DNA of 48,491 nucleotides from Enterococcus lemanii (GTDB lineage: Bacteria > Bacillota > Bacilli > Lactobacillales > Enterococcaceae). Both the position numbers and the translations under genes were made by a program. The number at the start of each line of letters is the position of its first letter. Position 1 is the first letter of the stretch. The DNA is taken from NCBI RefSeq assembly GCF_016909125.1, contig NZ_JAFBFD010000022.1:1-48491 (forward strand), read 5' to 3'. Under the pieces are notes generated by a model. That model saw only the letters and a program-made list of their open reading frames with translations. It did not search any database and was not told the origin of the DNA. Below, one piece after another: positions 41,474 through 48,491 of this stretch.

Positions 41474-41501
41474 TTCAATTAAAAAGAATATATGTTATAA
41501 T
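41474..41501 (+). promoter_or_regulatory. Candidate promoter of the cas operon
   Basis: TTCAAT (41474-41479), 16 bases ending in TGT, TATAAT (41496-41501), an extended -10 promoter. RNA from here would run through the tracrRNA gene in antisense before reaching cas9. A promoter between tracrRNA and cas9 is less clear (AT-rich, no -35). Confidence 0.55.
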
Positions 41502-41511
41502 TTTATCAATA

Positions 41512-41525
41512 AGTAAGCGCTTCAA
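41512..41525 (+). promoter_or_regulatory. cre-like site at the cas promoter
   Basis: AGTAAGCGCTTCAA has the palindromic AAGCGCTT core of CcpA sites and matches TGWAARCGYTWNCW at all but two positions. It begins about 10 bases after the -10 box, a position where CcpA blocks transcription. Confidence 0.4.
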
Positions 41526-41547
41526 CAAAAGAGTGTAAAAAAGAACG

Positions 41548-41638
41548 AAAAAAAAGCACCGAGACAGTGCCACTTAAAAAGTTGATTACGGATTAACCTT
41601 ATTTTAACTTGCCATGTTGATTTGAATGCTACCAACAA
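41548..41638 (-). ncRNA. tracrRNA of the type II-A CRISPR system
   Basis: On the minus strand the RNA starts with an anti-repeat (41611-41636): 16 bases, CATTCAAATCAACATG, are exactly complementary to the CRISPR repeat and the pairing continues on both sides, including GTTAAAAT against the repeat's 5' GTTTTA. Then follow the nexus GGTTAATCC, a small hairpin (AACTTTTTAAGT) and the terminal hairpin GCACTGTCTCGGTGC with eight T. The layout and much of the sequence match S. pyogenes tracrRNA. Its promoter is TTGCAT (41665-41670), 16 bases, extended -10 TGTTAAAAT (-10 at 41643-41648). Confidence 0.93.
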
Positions 41639-41642
41639 ATTC

Positions 41643-41670
41643 ATTTTAACAGATACCATTAAAAATGCAA
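41643..41670 (-). promoter_or_regulatory. Promoter of tracrRNA
   Basis: TTGCAT, 16 bases, TAAAAT with TG one base before the -10. The start is predicted near 41636, at the first anti-repeat base. Confidence 0.7.
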
Positions 41671-41706
41671 GCGTTATATATATTAAATGAAAATAGGAGG
41701 ATTGCA

Positions 41707-44700
41707 ATGAAGAAAAATTACACGATAGGACTTGATATTGGGACAAACTCGGTAGGGTATGCAGTAGTCTATGATGACTATAATCTTGTATCAAAGAAAA
41801 TGAAAGTTTTTGGTAATACGCCTAAAAAGACAATGAAGAAAAACTTTTGGGGAGTAAGGTTATTTGAAGAAGGTACAACAGCTGAAGCGCGGAGGCTAAA
41901 AAGAACGACGCGAAGAAGATACGAAAGGCGTCACAACCGATTAGAAAAATTGCAATCCCTTTTTTCTGAAGAAATGAATGAAACAGATTCAAACTTTTTC
42001 CATCGGTTAGAAGATAGTTTTTTAGTAGAGGATGAAAAACGAAACTCTAAGTATCCTATTTTTGGAACGGTAGAGGAAGAAGTAATTTATAATCATAATT
42101 ATCCTACAATTTATCACTTAAGGAAGAAGTTAGTTGATATCGATGAAAAGGCAGACTTGCGTTTGGTTTATTTAGCTTGTGCGCACATACTTAAATTTAG
42201 AGGTCATTTTTTAATTGAGGGTAACTTAGCAGATTCATCGCATTCGATTGACGAATTATTCTCCACCTTCATCCAAACATATAATAAAGTATTTTGTTTC
42301 CAAGGTGATGGTAGTTTAATTGGTGCGCTAAATGATAATATTTCTATTGAAAATATTACAAAAGAAAAAATATCACGCACAAGAAAAGTAGAGGCAGTCT
42401 TAGCCTTGTTTCCAGGTGAAAAAAATAACGGTGTTTTTGGACAATATTTAAAGTTAATCTTCGGTTTAAAAGTCAATTTTAAGAAGATTTTTGATTTAAC
42501 TGATAAATTTGATCTAGAAATTCCAAAAGAATCTTATGAGGAAGATATTGCTGAGTTGTTAGAAATAATTGGCGAAGAATACTTGGAAATCTTTTCTGAC
42601 GCAAAAAACTTATATGATGCAATTGTATTAGGTGGAATTTTAACGGTTGAAGATAAAGGAACAAATGCAAAATTATCTGCATCGATGATTGATCGGTATG
42701 AGAACCACCAAGTAGATTTGCAAAAATTAAAAAAATGGATAAAAATTTATTTACCTGATGAGTATTACAATATCTTTTCAGATAAAGAAAAGAATGGTTA
42801 TGCTGGTTATATTGATGGTAAAACTAAACAAAGTGATTTTTATGACTATTTAAAAAAACTTTTGATTAATCAACCTCAGTCTGAATATTTTATTCAAAAA
42901 ATAGAGCAAGAAGATTTTTTAAGAAAGCAACGTACTTTTGATAACGGCGTGATACCTAGACAAATACATCAATCGGAGCTAGAGGCAATTTTGACGAATC
43001 AAGCCCAGCACTATCCATTGTTGGCTAAAAATAAACAAGAAATTATAGAGTTATTTAAATTTCGTATTCCGTATTATATTGGGCCGTTGGATAAAAACAA
43101 CCAAAGCGATTTTTCTTGGCTTGTTCGAAAAACAGAGGATGAAATTACCCCTTTGAATATAAAAAAAGTAGTAGATTATGAAGCTTCGGCAACTGCATTT
43201 ATTGAAAGAATGACGAATCGCGATACTTATTTACCAAAGGAAAAGGTGTTACCAAAAAATAGCTTGATTTATCAAAAATATATGATTTTTAATGAATTAA
43301 CAAAAGTTACTTATATTGATGATCAAGGGAAAGTAAATAACTTTTCTAGTTTTGAAAAAGAAGCCATTTTCAATAAATTATTTAAAGTTGAAAGAAAAAT
43401 AACGAAAGTTAAACTACAAAACTTTTTAAAAAATGAGTATCATCTTCAAAATCCAACAATCAATGGTATTGAAGAATCGTTTAATGCGAATTATGGAACT
43501 TATCATGATTTGAAGAAAGTTAATGGAATGGAAGCAATCCTCGAAGATAATTCAAATGTAGAATTACTAGAAGAAATAATAAAAATAATAACAATATTTG
43601 AAGACCGTAAAATGATTTCAAAGCAATTAGAAAAATATAAAGAACGACTTTCTCCAAATATTATTAAAGAATTATCAAGAAAAAAATATACGGGATGGGG
43701 ACGACTTTCAGCTAAATTAATTTATGGTATCCGAGATAAACGTACCAACAAAACAATTTTAGATTATTTAATAAATGATGATGATGTAAGTAACAATAGA
43801 AATCGTAATTTTATGCAATTGATTAACGATGATGATTTATCATTTAAGGAAATTATACAAGGAGCACAAAAAATTGAGATAGAGACCGATTTAGTAGAAA
43901 TTGTAAGAGAATTACCTGGAAGTCCAGCAATAAAAAAGGGAATTTTACAAAGCATTAAAATAGTAGATGAAATCATTGCAATTATGGGGTACCTTCCTGA
44001 AAATATCGTGATAGAGATGGCTCGAGAAAATCAAACAACCCAACAAGGAAAAGCAAACGCAAAAACTCGTTTGAAAAATTTAGAAGAAGCAATTAAAGAA
44101 TTAGGAAGTAGTCTTTTAAAACAATATCCAGTTGACGCTAAAGACTTACAAACGGATCGTTTATATTTATATTATTTACAAAATGGTAAAGATATGTATA
44201 CCGGTGATGATTTAGATATTCATTTTCTCTCATCGTACGATATAGACCACATTATTCCACAAAGTTTTATTACAGATAACTCTTTGGATAATATGGTTTT
44301 AGTGAGCTCGACTTTAAATAGAGGGAAATTAGATGATGTACCAAGTATTGATGTTGTTAAAAAGATGGAGCCTTACTGGAAAAAACTAAAAGAATCTAAA
44401 TTAATTAGTCAGCGGAAGTATGATAATTTAACAAAAAGTTTGAGAGGAGGATTAACTGAAGACGATAAAGCAAACTTTATTAAACGTCAGTTAGTTGAAA
44501 CAAGACAAATTACGAAACACGTCGCACAAATATTAGATGCCCGCTTTAATAAAAAAGTGAACCAAGAGAATGAAGTTGCTCGCTCAGTCGGGATTGTTAC
44601 CTTAAAATCTTCATTAGTTAGTCGTTTTAGAAAAGACTTTTCTATTCATAAAGTTCGAGAAGTAAATGACTATCATCATGCGCATGACGCGTATTTAAAC

Positions 44701-45729
44701 GCAGTTGTTGCTAAAACATTACTAGCAGTTTATCCTAAATTAAAACCCGAACTAGTTTATGGTGAATACCAACATTTTAATTCTCACCGAGAAAATAAGG
44801 CAACAGCAAAAAAAGAATTTTATTCTAACATTATGCGATTTTTTACAAGTAATACCCCAATTGTTAATCAAAATGGTGAAATTCTGTGGAATAAAGAAAA
44901 AGATTTAGCTAAAATTAAACAAGTTTTAAGTTACAATCAAATGAATATTGTCAAAAAAGTAGAAGTCCAAAAGGGAAGTTTTTCAAATGAAACAATTTTG
45001 CCGAAAGGTGAATCCAAGAAATTGATTCGTCGGAAAAATAATTTAGATCCACTAAAATATGGAGGTTTCAACACACCGACATTTGCTTATAACGTTGCAT
45101 TTACTTATGAAAAAGGGAAAAATAATAAACCAACTAAAATAATTATTGGAATTCCGATAATGGATCAAGTGGCTTTTGAAAAAAATTCTACAGATTACTT
45201 AATGAGTAAGGGATACCGAAATCCAAAAGTAAAGGCAATTTTACCAAAATTTTCATTGTACTCATTTGACAATGGGCGAAGAAGGTTTTTATCGGGTGGG
45301 TCGGAAGCACAAAAAGCCAATCAATTCGTATTGCCTGCTCATTTAACAACCCTTCTTTATCACGCAAAGCATTATGATGAGATAGCCAGTAAAACAAGTT
45401 ACGATTATGTAAACGAACACGTGACACAATTTGCAGATGTGTTAACCTATATTGTGGATTTTTCACAAGAGTATATACTAGCAGATAAAAATTTACAAAA
45501 AATAAAAGTACTTTATGAGAAAAATAAAAATAGCGACCCTAAAATAATTGCTGAGTCGATGATCAATTTGTTGACGTTTACCTTTAGAGGCGCACCAGCT
45601 GATTTCAAGTTTTTCGGAGAGAATATTTCAAGAAGTCGTTATAACAATATAAGTGAACTCTGGCAAGCAGATGTTATCTATCAGTCAATTACCGGGCTTT
45701 ATGAAACGAGAATAAAGTTAGGAGAATAA
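41707..45729 (+). CDS. cas9: CRISPR-associated endonuclease Cas9 (type II-A)
   Basis: RNA-guided DNA endonuclease, 1340 residues, clearly related to S. pyogenes Cas9. RuvC I has Asp10 ([11 protein letters not shown]). The Arg-rich bridge helix is [17 protein letters not shown]. RuvC II has Glu770 (IVIEMAREN). The HNH domain has His848 ([11 protein letters not shown]). RuvC III has His991 and Asp994 ([10 protein letters not shown]). The PAM-interacting domain keeps the blocks DPLKYGGF and [10 protein letters not shown]. Arg1309 and Arg1311 (SRSRY) align with the two arginines that read NGG in SpCas9 (RKRY). All nuclease residues are intact. The ATG at 41707 has AGGAGG six bases upstream. An earlier in-frame ATG would place the SD inside the gene. 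cas1 begins two bases after the stop. Confidence 0.98.
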   Translation: MKKNYTIGLDIGTNSVGYAVVYDDYNLVSKKMKVFGNTPKKTMKKNFWGVRLFEEGTTAEARRLKRTTRRRYERRHNRLEKLQSLFSEEMNETDSNFFHRLEDSFLVEDEKRNSKYPIFGTVEEEVIYNHNYPTIYHLRKKLVDIDEKADLRLVYLACAHILKFRGHFLIEGNLADSSHSIDELFSTFIQTYNKVFCFQGDGSLIGALNDNISIENITKEKISRTRKVEAVLALFPGEKNNGVFGQYLKLIFGLKVNFKKIFDLTDKFDLEIPKESYEEDIAELLEIIGEEYLEIFSDAKNLYDAIVLGGILTVEDKGTNAKLSASMIDRYENHQVDLQKLKKWIKIYLPDEYYNIFSDKEKNGYAGYIDGKTKQSDFYDYLKKLLINQPQSEYFIQKIEQEDFLRKQRTFDNGVIPRQIHQSELEAILTNQAQHYPLLAKNKQEIIELFKFRIPYYIGPLDKNNQSDFSWLVRKTEDEITPLNIKKVVDYEASATAFIERMTNRDTYLPKEKVLPKNSLIYQKYMIFNELTKVTYIDDQGKVNNFSSFEKEAIFNKLFKVERKITKVKLQNFLKNEYHLQNPTINGIEESFNANYGTYHDLKKVNGMEAILEDNSNVELLEEIIKIITIFEDRKMISKQLEKYKERLSPNIIKELSRKKYTGWGRLSAKLIYGIRDKRTNKTILDYLINDDDVSNNRNRNFMQLINDDDLSFKEIIQGAQKIEIETDLVEIVRELPGSPAIKKGILQSIKIVDEIIAIMGYLPENIVIEMARENQTTQQGKANAKTRLKNLEEAIKELGSSLLKQYPVDAKDLQTDRLYLYYLQNGKDMYTGDDLDIHFLSSYDIDHIIPQSFITDNSLDNMVLVSSTLNRGKLDDVPSIDVVKKMEPYWKKLKESKLISQRKYDNLTKSLRGGLTEDDKANFIKRQLVETRQITKHVAQILDARFNKKVNQENEVARSVGIVTLKSSLVSRFRKDFSIHKVREVNDYHHAHDAYLNAVVAKTLLAVYPKLKPELVYGEYQHFNSHRENKATAKKEFYSNIMRFFTSNTPIVNQNGEILWNKEKDLAKIKQVLSYNQMNIVKKVEVQKGSFSNETILPKGESKKLIRRKNNLDPLKYGGFNTPTFAYNVAFTYEKGKNNKPTKIIIGIPIMDQVAFEKNSTDYLMSKGYRNPKVKAILPKFSLYSFDNGRRRFLSGGSEAQKANQFVLPAHLTTLLYHAKHYDEIASKTSYDYVNEHVTQFADVLTYIVDFSQEYILADKNLQKIKVLYEKNKNSDPKIIAESMINLLTFTFRGAPADFKFFGENISRSRYNNISELWQADVIYQSITGLYETRIKLGE

Positions 45730-45731
45730 TT

Positions 45732-46598
45732 ATGGGATGGCGAACAGTAGTTGTAAACACACACTCTAAATTATCTTATTTAAACAATCATTTAATTTTT
45801 AAAAATGCTGCTGAAACGGTACAAATTCATTTGTCTGAAATCGATGTATTATTGTTAGAGACAACGGACATCACAATTACAACGATGCTAATTAAACGAT
45901 TAATTGATGAAAACATTTTAATTTTATTTTGTGACGATAAACGTTTGCCCATCGGAAAGTTATTGCCTTTTTATGCCAAACATGATAGTAGTTTACAACT
46001 ATCACGACAGATTTCTTGGCCCCAAGATCGAAAAATGTTTGTTTGGACAGAAATCATTTCTCAAAAAATAACCAATCAAAGATTACATTTAAACCAAAGA
46101 GTATTCGATGAAAAAGCTTATTCTTTAGTTGTTTTACATGAAGAATTAGAACTTTATGACCCGACGAATCGAGAAGGGCATGCTGCTAGAATATATTTTA
46201 ATACGTTGTTTGGTAACGATTTTTCTAGAGAACATCAAAATGATATTAATGCAGGATTAAATTATGGTTACACGTTGATTCTAAGCATGTTTGCTAGAGA
46301 AATCGTTCGAACAGGTTGTGTGACACAACTTGGATTGAAACATGCCAATCAATTCAATGAGTTTAATTTTGCTAGTGATATTATGGAACCATTTCGACCA
46401 TTAGTAGATCAAATTATTTATGATAATAAGAATAAATCCTTTACAATAATGAAGCGTGCATTGTTTTCATTATTCGATAATCGATATATTTATGGAAAAA
46501 AAGAAATGTATTTAACAAATATTGTCAGCGACTATACCAAAAAAGTAATAAAAGCTTTAAATAATGAAAAAGAAAGAATACCTATTTTTAGGCTATGA
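45732..46598 (+). CDS. cas1: CRISPR-associated integrase Cas1 (type II)
   Basis: Metal-dependent integrase subunit that inserts new spacers. At 288 residues it has the type II length. The active-site residues Glu148 ([12 protein letters not shown]), His204 (GLKHANQFN) and Glu219 ([10 protein letters not shown]) are present. It begins two bases after cas9 and its last four bases (ATGA) overlap the cas2 start, so the adaptation genes are coupled. It is expected to insert at the leader end marked CTACGAG. Confidence 0.97.
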   Translation: MGWRTVVVNTHSKLSYLNNHLIFKNAAETVQIHLSEIDVLLLETTDITITTMLIKRLIDENILILFCDDKRLPIGKLLPFYAKHDSSLQLSRQISWPQDRKMFVWTEIISQKITNQRLHLNQRVFDEKAYSLVVLHEELELYDPTNREGHAARIYFNTLFGNDFSREHQNDINAGLNYGYTLILSMFAREIVRTGCVTQLGLKHANQFNEFNFASDIMEPFRPLVDQIIYDNKNKSFTIMKRALFSLFDNRYIYGKKEMYLTNIVSDYTKKVIKALNNEKERIPIFRL

Positions 46599-46939
46599 GT
46601 TATCGATACATGAGAATGTTATTAATGTTTGATATGCCGACTGAAACTGCTGACGAAAGAAAAGCATATCGAAAATTTCGACGTTTTTTACTAAGCGAAG
46701 GCTTTATTATGCATCAATTCTCGGTTTACAGTAAGCTATTACTGAATGATAGTGCGAATAAAGCGATGATAGACCGTCTAAATGGAAATAATCCTAAAAA
46801 GGGCAATATTACATTATTAACAGTAACTGAGAAACAATTTGCTCGAATGATTTATTTAAATGGTGTAAGAGATGATTGTATTGCTAATTCAGATAAAAGA
46901 ATTATTTTTTTAGGAGAGGAGATGGATGATGAATCTTAA
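46595..46939 (+). CDS. cas2: CRISPR-associated Cas2
   Basis: Central dimer of the Cas1-Cas2 integration complex. At 114 residues it has the N-terminal beta strand [12 protein letters not shown] with Asp13 and the usual ferredoxin-like fold pattern. It overlaps cas1 by 4 bases and csn2 by about 11. The final residues form an acidic tail (GEEMDDES). Confidence 0.96.
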   Translation: MSYRYMRMLLMFDMPTETADERKAYRKFRRFLLSEGFIMHQFSVYSKLLLNDSANKAMIDRLNGNNPKKGNITLLTVTEKQFARMIYLNGVRDDCIANSDKRIIFLGEEMDDES

Positions 46940-47588
46940 TTTTGAATTACTAGATCAATCTGTTTCTTTGAATAAAGGAACAATTCTAGTATTAGAAGAT
47001 CCGAATATATTTTCAAAAGTAGCGCAAAGTATATTTGAATATGAAGAAGATGGAGAGATAAAGTTTTATAATAATAAATTTATAAAAATTAAAGAAAGTC
47101 AGTTGATGGTCATAACAGATATCATGAATTATACTTTTAATTCTTCTAGTATGTTAAAATCAATTTATAGTGATTTAGAAAAGCAAATTAATGATAATCC
47201 ACAACTAAAATCAGAAATTGAGCAAATTTCGTTACAATTAAATGAAATTCTATCTATGGAATTACTTAATCATGAGTTAAACTTAAGTTGTTCAGATTTA
47301 ACGATGTATAACTTTTTTAAAATGTACGAGGTTAAAGTGCAAACAAGTTATAAAACTTTATTTGAAAAAAGCCTTGAGATTGTCCAGGTATATAAATATT
47401 TATACAAAAAAACATTATTAGTTTTTATTAACGTATGCTCCTATTTTTCAAAAGCAGAAGTAAGCGAGTTGTTGGATTTTATTTCTTTATTAAACGTCGA
47501 TGTGTTATTTATTGAACCGAAAAGCGTTTATGATTTTAGACAATATGCGCTAGATAAAGATTATTTTTTGTTTGTTCCAGAGGAGTAA
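46929..47588 (+). CDS. csn2: CRISPR adaptation protein Csn2 (type II-A)
   Basis: Tetrameric ring protein that binds free DNA ends during spacer acquisition. Its presence defines subtype II-A. The 219 residues place it in the short Csn2 group. The start [20 protein letters not shown], the [16 protein letters not shown] block and the C-terminal [20 protein letters not shown] and [10 protein letters not shown] fit the family. The SD AGGAGAGGAG lies inside the end of cas2. ATG 46929 is slightly preferred over ATG 46926 for spacing. The CRISPR leader starts at its stop. Confidence 0.94.
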   Translation: MNLNFELLDQSVSLNKGTILVLEDPNIFSKVAQSIFEYEEDGEIKFYNNKFIKIKESQLMVITDIMNYTFNSSSMLKSIYSDLEKQINDNPQLKSEIEQISLQLNEILSMELLNHELNLSCSDLTMYNFFKMYEVKVQTSYKTLFEKSLEIVQVYKYLYKKTLLVFINVCSYFSKAEVSELLDFISLLNVDVLFIEPKSVYDFRQYALDKDYFLFVPEE

Positions 47589-47714
47589 TAATATAAATTG
47601 ATGTTCTTTGAAAATTAAATAACAATTATATTATTTTATGAAAAGGAAGCAGAAAATCTGAAGCTTTGCTATGGGCGAATGATGCGATTACGAAATCTCA
47701 AAAAAATCTACGAG
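47589..47714 (+). promoter_or_regulatory. CRISPR leader
   Basis: 126 AT-rich bases between csn2 and the first repeat. The last seven bases, CTACGAG (47708-47714), match a known leader-anchoring sequence of type II-A systems used by Cas1-Cas2. TTGAAA (47608-47613) is a candidate -35 for array transcription, with AT-rich -10 options about 15-17 bases on. Confidence 0.8.
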
Positions 47715-48144
47715 GTTTTAGAGTCATGTTGATTTGAATGCTTCCAAAACTATAGTTGAGTGGTTATAATCATACTAGCAGTTTTAGAGTCATGTTGATT
47801 TGAATGCTTCCAAAACCGAATACTATATGTCTTTTCATCAAAACGGGTTTTAGAGTCATGTTGATTTGAATGCTTCCAAAACTGGACCGCGATGCCGTCA
47901 ATCTTCTGCGCCGTTTTAGAGTCATGTTGATTTGAATGCTTCCAAAACCTCGTTTACCGAATTTGAGTTAGCTTTAGCGTTTTAGAGTCATGTTGATTTG
48001 AATGCTTCCAAAACATGAAAGAAGGAAGTTTGATCTTACTACCGTTTTAGAGTCATGTTCATTTTAATGCGCTAAAAACGAACTCTTTCCATTTTGGAAA
48101 CAGTTAATGTTTTAGAGCCATGTTAATTTAAACACTACTAAAAA
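47715..48144 (+). CRISPR. CRISPR array, seven repeats and six spacers
   Basis: Five identical 36-base repeats start at 47715, 47781, 47847, 47913 and 47979 (GTTTTAGAGTCATG... ...GAATGCTTCCAAAAC). They are followed by degenerate repeats at 48044 (six changes, mostly in the 3' half) and 48109 (more strongly changed). Spacers are 30, 30, 30, 30, 29 and 29 bases. The degenerate end lies away from cas genes, as expected for the old end. Repeat bases pair with the tracrRNA anti-repeat. No spacer was seen to match elsewhere in the window. Confidence 0.98.
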
Positions 48145-48180
48145 TCCTGAATTATTCATACTTTTAGAAAAAGAACAATC

Positions 48181-48211
48181 CAAGGGTCAAAATGACTCGT
48201 TTTGACCCTTG
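48181..48211. repeat. Strong inverted repeat after the CRISPR array
   Basis: CAAGGGTCAAAA and TTTTGACCCTTG form a 12-bp perfect stem with loop TGACTCG. The plus strand continues with AACATAAAAAAAT and no T-run. The minus strand continues with GATTGTTCTTTTTC. It could be a terminator for a minus-strand gene or a recombination/protein-binding site. Confidence 0.65.
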
Positions 48212-48491
48212 AACATAAAAAAATAAAACTTTTAAAAGAAAATAGAGAAAAGATACAAGAAAATTGAGTAGTAAAGAAAAATTTCTGCGTAGAATGGCCA
48301 AAAATAGACAGACTCCCCCCTTGGTGCTAAAAACGATTTTTTTTCATAGGGAGAAGGTCATTTTGCTAGTAGGAATACAACCGCATCTGCTGAATGTTCC
48401 TCATTATTTTCCAAAAACTGTTCTGAAAAACATGCGAGGTCGCAAGTTTAATTTGAATATTTCTTGCGTGATGAACAAATCTAGCGGCCAC
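48212..48491. other. Window end: open frames cut by the boundary, no gene assigned
   Basis: On the plus strand a frame opens at ATG 48294 (MAKNRQTPPLVLKTIFFHRE...) and runs off the window. It has no SD at that ATG, but AGGGAGAAGG precedes a TTG at 48363 in the same frame. On the minus strand a frame entering from the end runs to a TAG at 48366 (VAARFVHHARNIQIKL...WKIM...) and could be the end of a small protein. Only one can be real, and neither is recognised with confidence. The 80 bases before 48294 hold nothing clear. Confidence 0.3.

Noticed and set aside
41611-41640. A solitary CRISPR-repeat-like sequence upstream of cas9
   Set aside because: It is the anti-repeat of the tracrRNA, in the expected orientation with nexus, hairpins and T-run following.
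41640-41800. A long-form tracrRNA acting as a natural single guide on the cas promoter, as described in S. pyogenes
   Set aside because: No repeat-like or targeting segment was seen upstream of the tracrRNA promoter. RNA mapping would be needed to revive the idea.

Overview
The window is an AT-rich Firmicutes chromosome segment, most likely from the Enterococcaceae. The main reasons are a divergent mvaS / fused mvaE pair for the mevalonate pathway, a MapZ-type division protein beside dnaG-rpoD, a dnaG-rpoD / fur-xerD-scpAB-rluB-ribU / recQ-cmk-rpsA-der-hup backbone, and frequent TTG and GTG starts with strong Shine-Dalgarno (SD) sequences. A methyl-accepting chemotaxis protein with a sigma-D-like promoter suggests a motile lineage (Vagococcus or a motile Enterococcus). 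I cannot fix the species from sequence alone.

Layout. 1-1500: the 3' part of a 5S rRNA and fourteen tRNA genes, with a duplicated His-Gln pair at the end. 1500-8630: an accessory operon encoding a SipW-type signal peptidase, a TasA/camelysin-like secreted protein and a very large secreted enzyme that joins a rhamnogalacturonan acetylesterase (CE12-like) to a rhamnogalacturonan lyase (PL11-like). A promoter overlapped by a cre-like CcpA site precedes it. 8630-14680: Kup potassium transporter, then mvaS and mvaE. 14680-18090 (minus strand): two unknown proteins and the nfeD-floA-small membrane protein operon. 18280-20050: nucleoid-associated protein and a lysozyme-like wall hydrolase.

20100-31130: dnaG-rpoD behind an attenuator-like leader, mapZ, azlCD, cvfB, a frameshifted fur, xerD, scpA-scpB and rluB. 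31140-32130: FMN riboswitch and ribU. 32180-41450: ferredoxin, ypbB-recQ, a LysM protein, cmk, rpsA, the chemoreceptor, der and hup.

41450-48150: a complete type II-A CRISPR-Cas locus. It has a tracrRNA on the minus strand, cas9-cas1-cas2-csn2, a leader ending in CTACGAG, and seven repeats with six spacers, the last two repeats degenerate. The tracrRNA 3' half and the Cas9 resemble those of Streptococcus pyogenes, including two PAM-contacting arginines. The best promoter upstream of cas9 lies beyond the tracrRNA gene, so the cas mRNA leader would be antisense to tracrRNA; a cre-like site sits at its start point. The last 350 bases hold a strong inverted repeat and an unassigned open frame cut by the window end.

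The most notable points are the SipW/TasA-like/pectin-enzyme operon, the apparent frameshifts in the signal peptidase gene and in fur, and the control region of the CRISPR locus. No wholly new system could be established from sequence alone.
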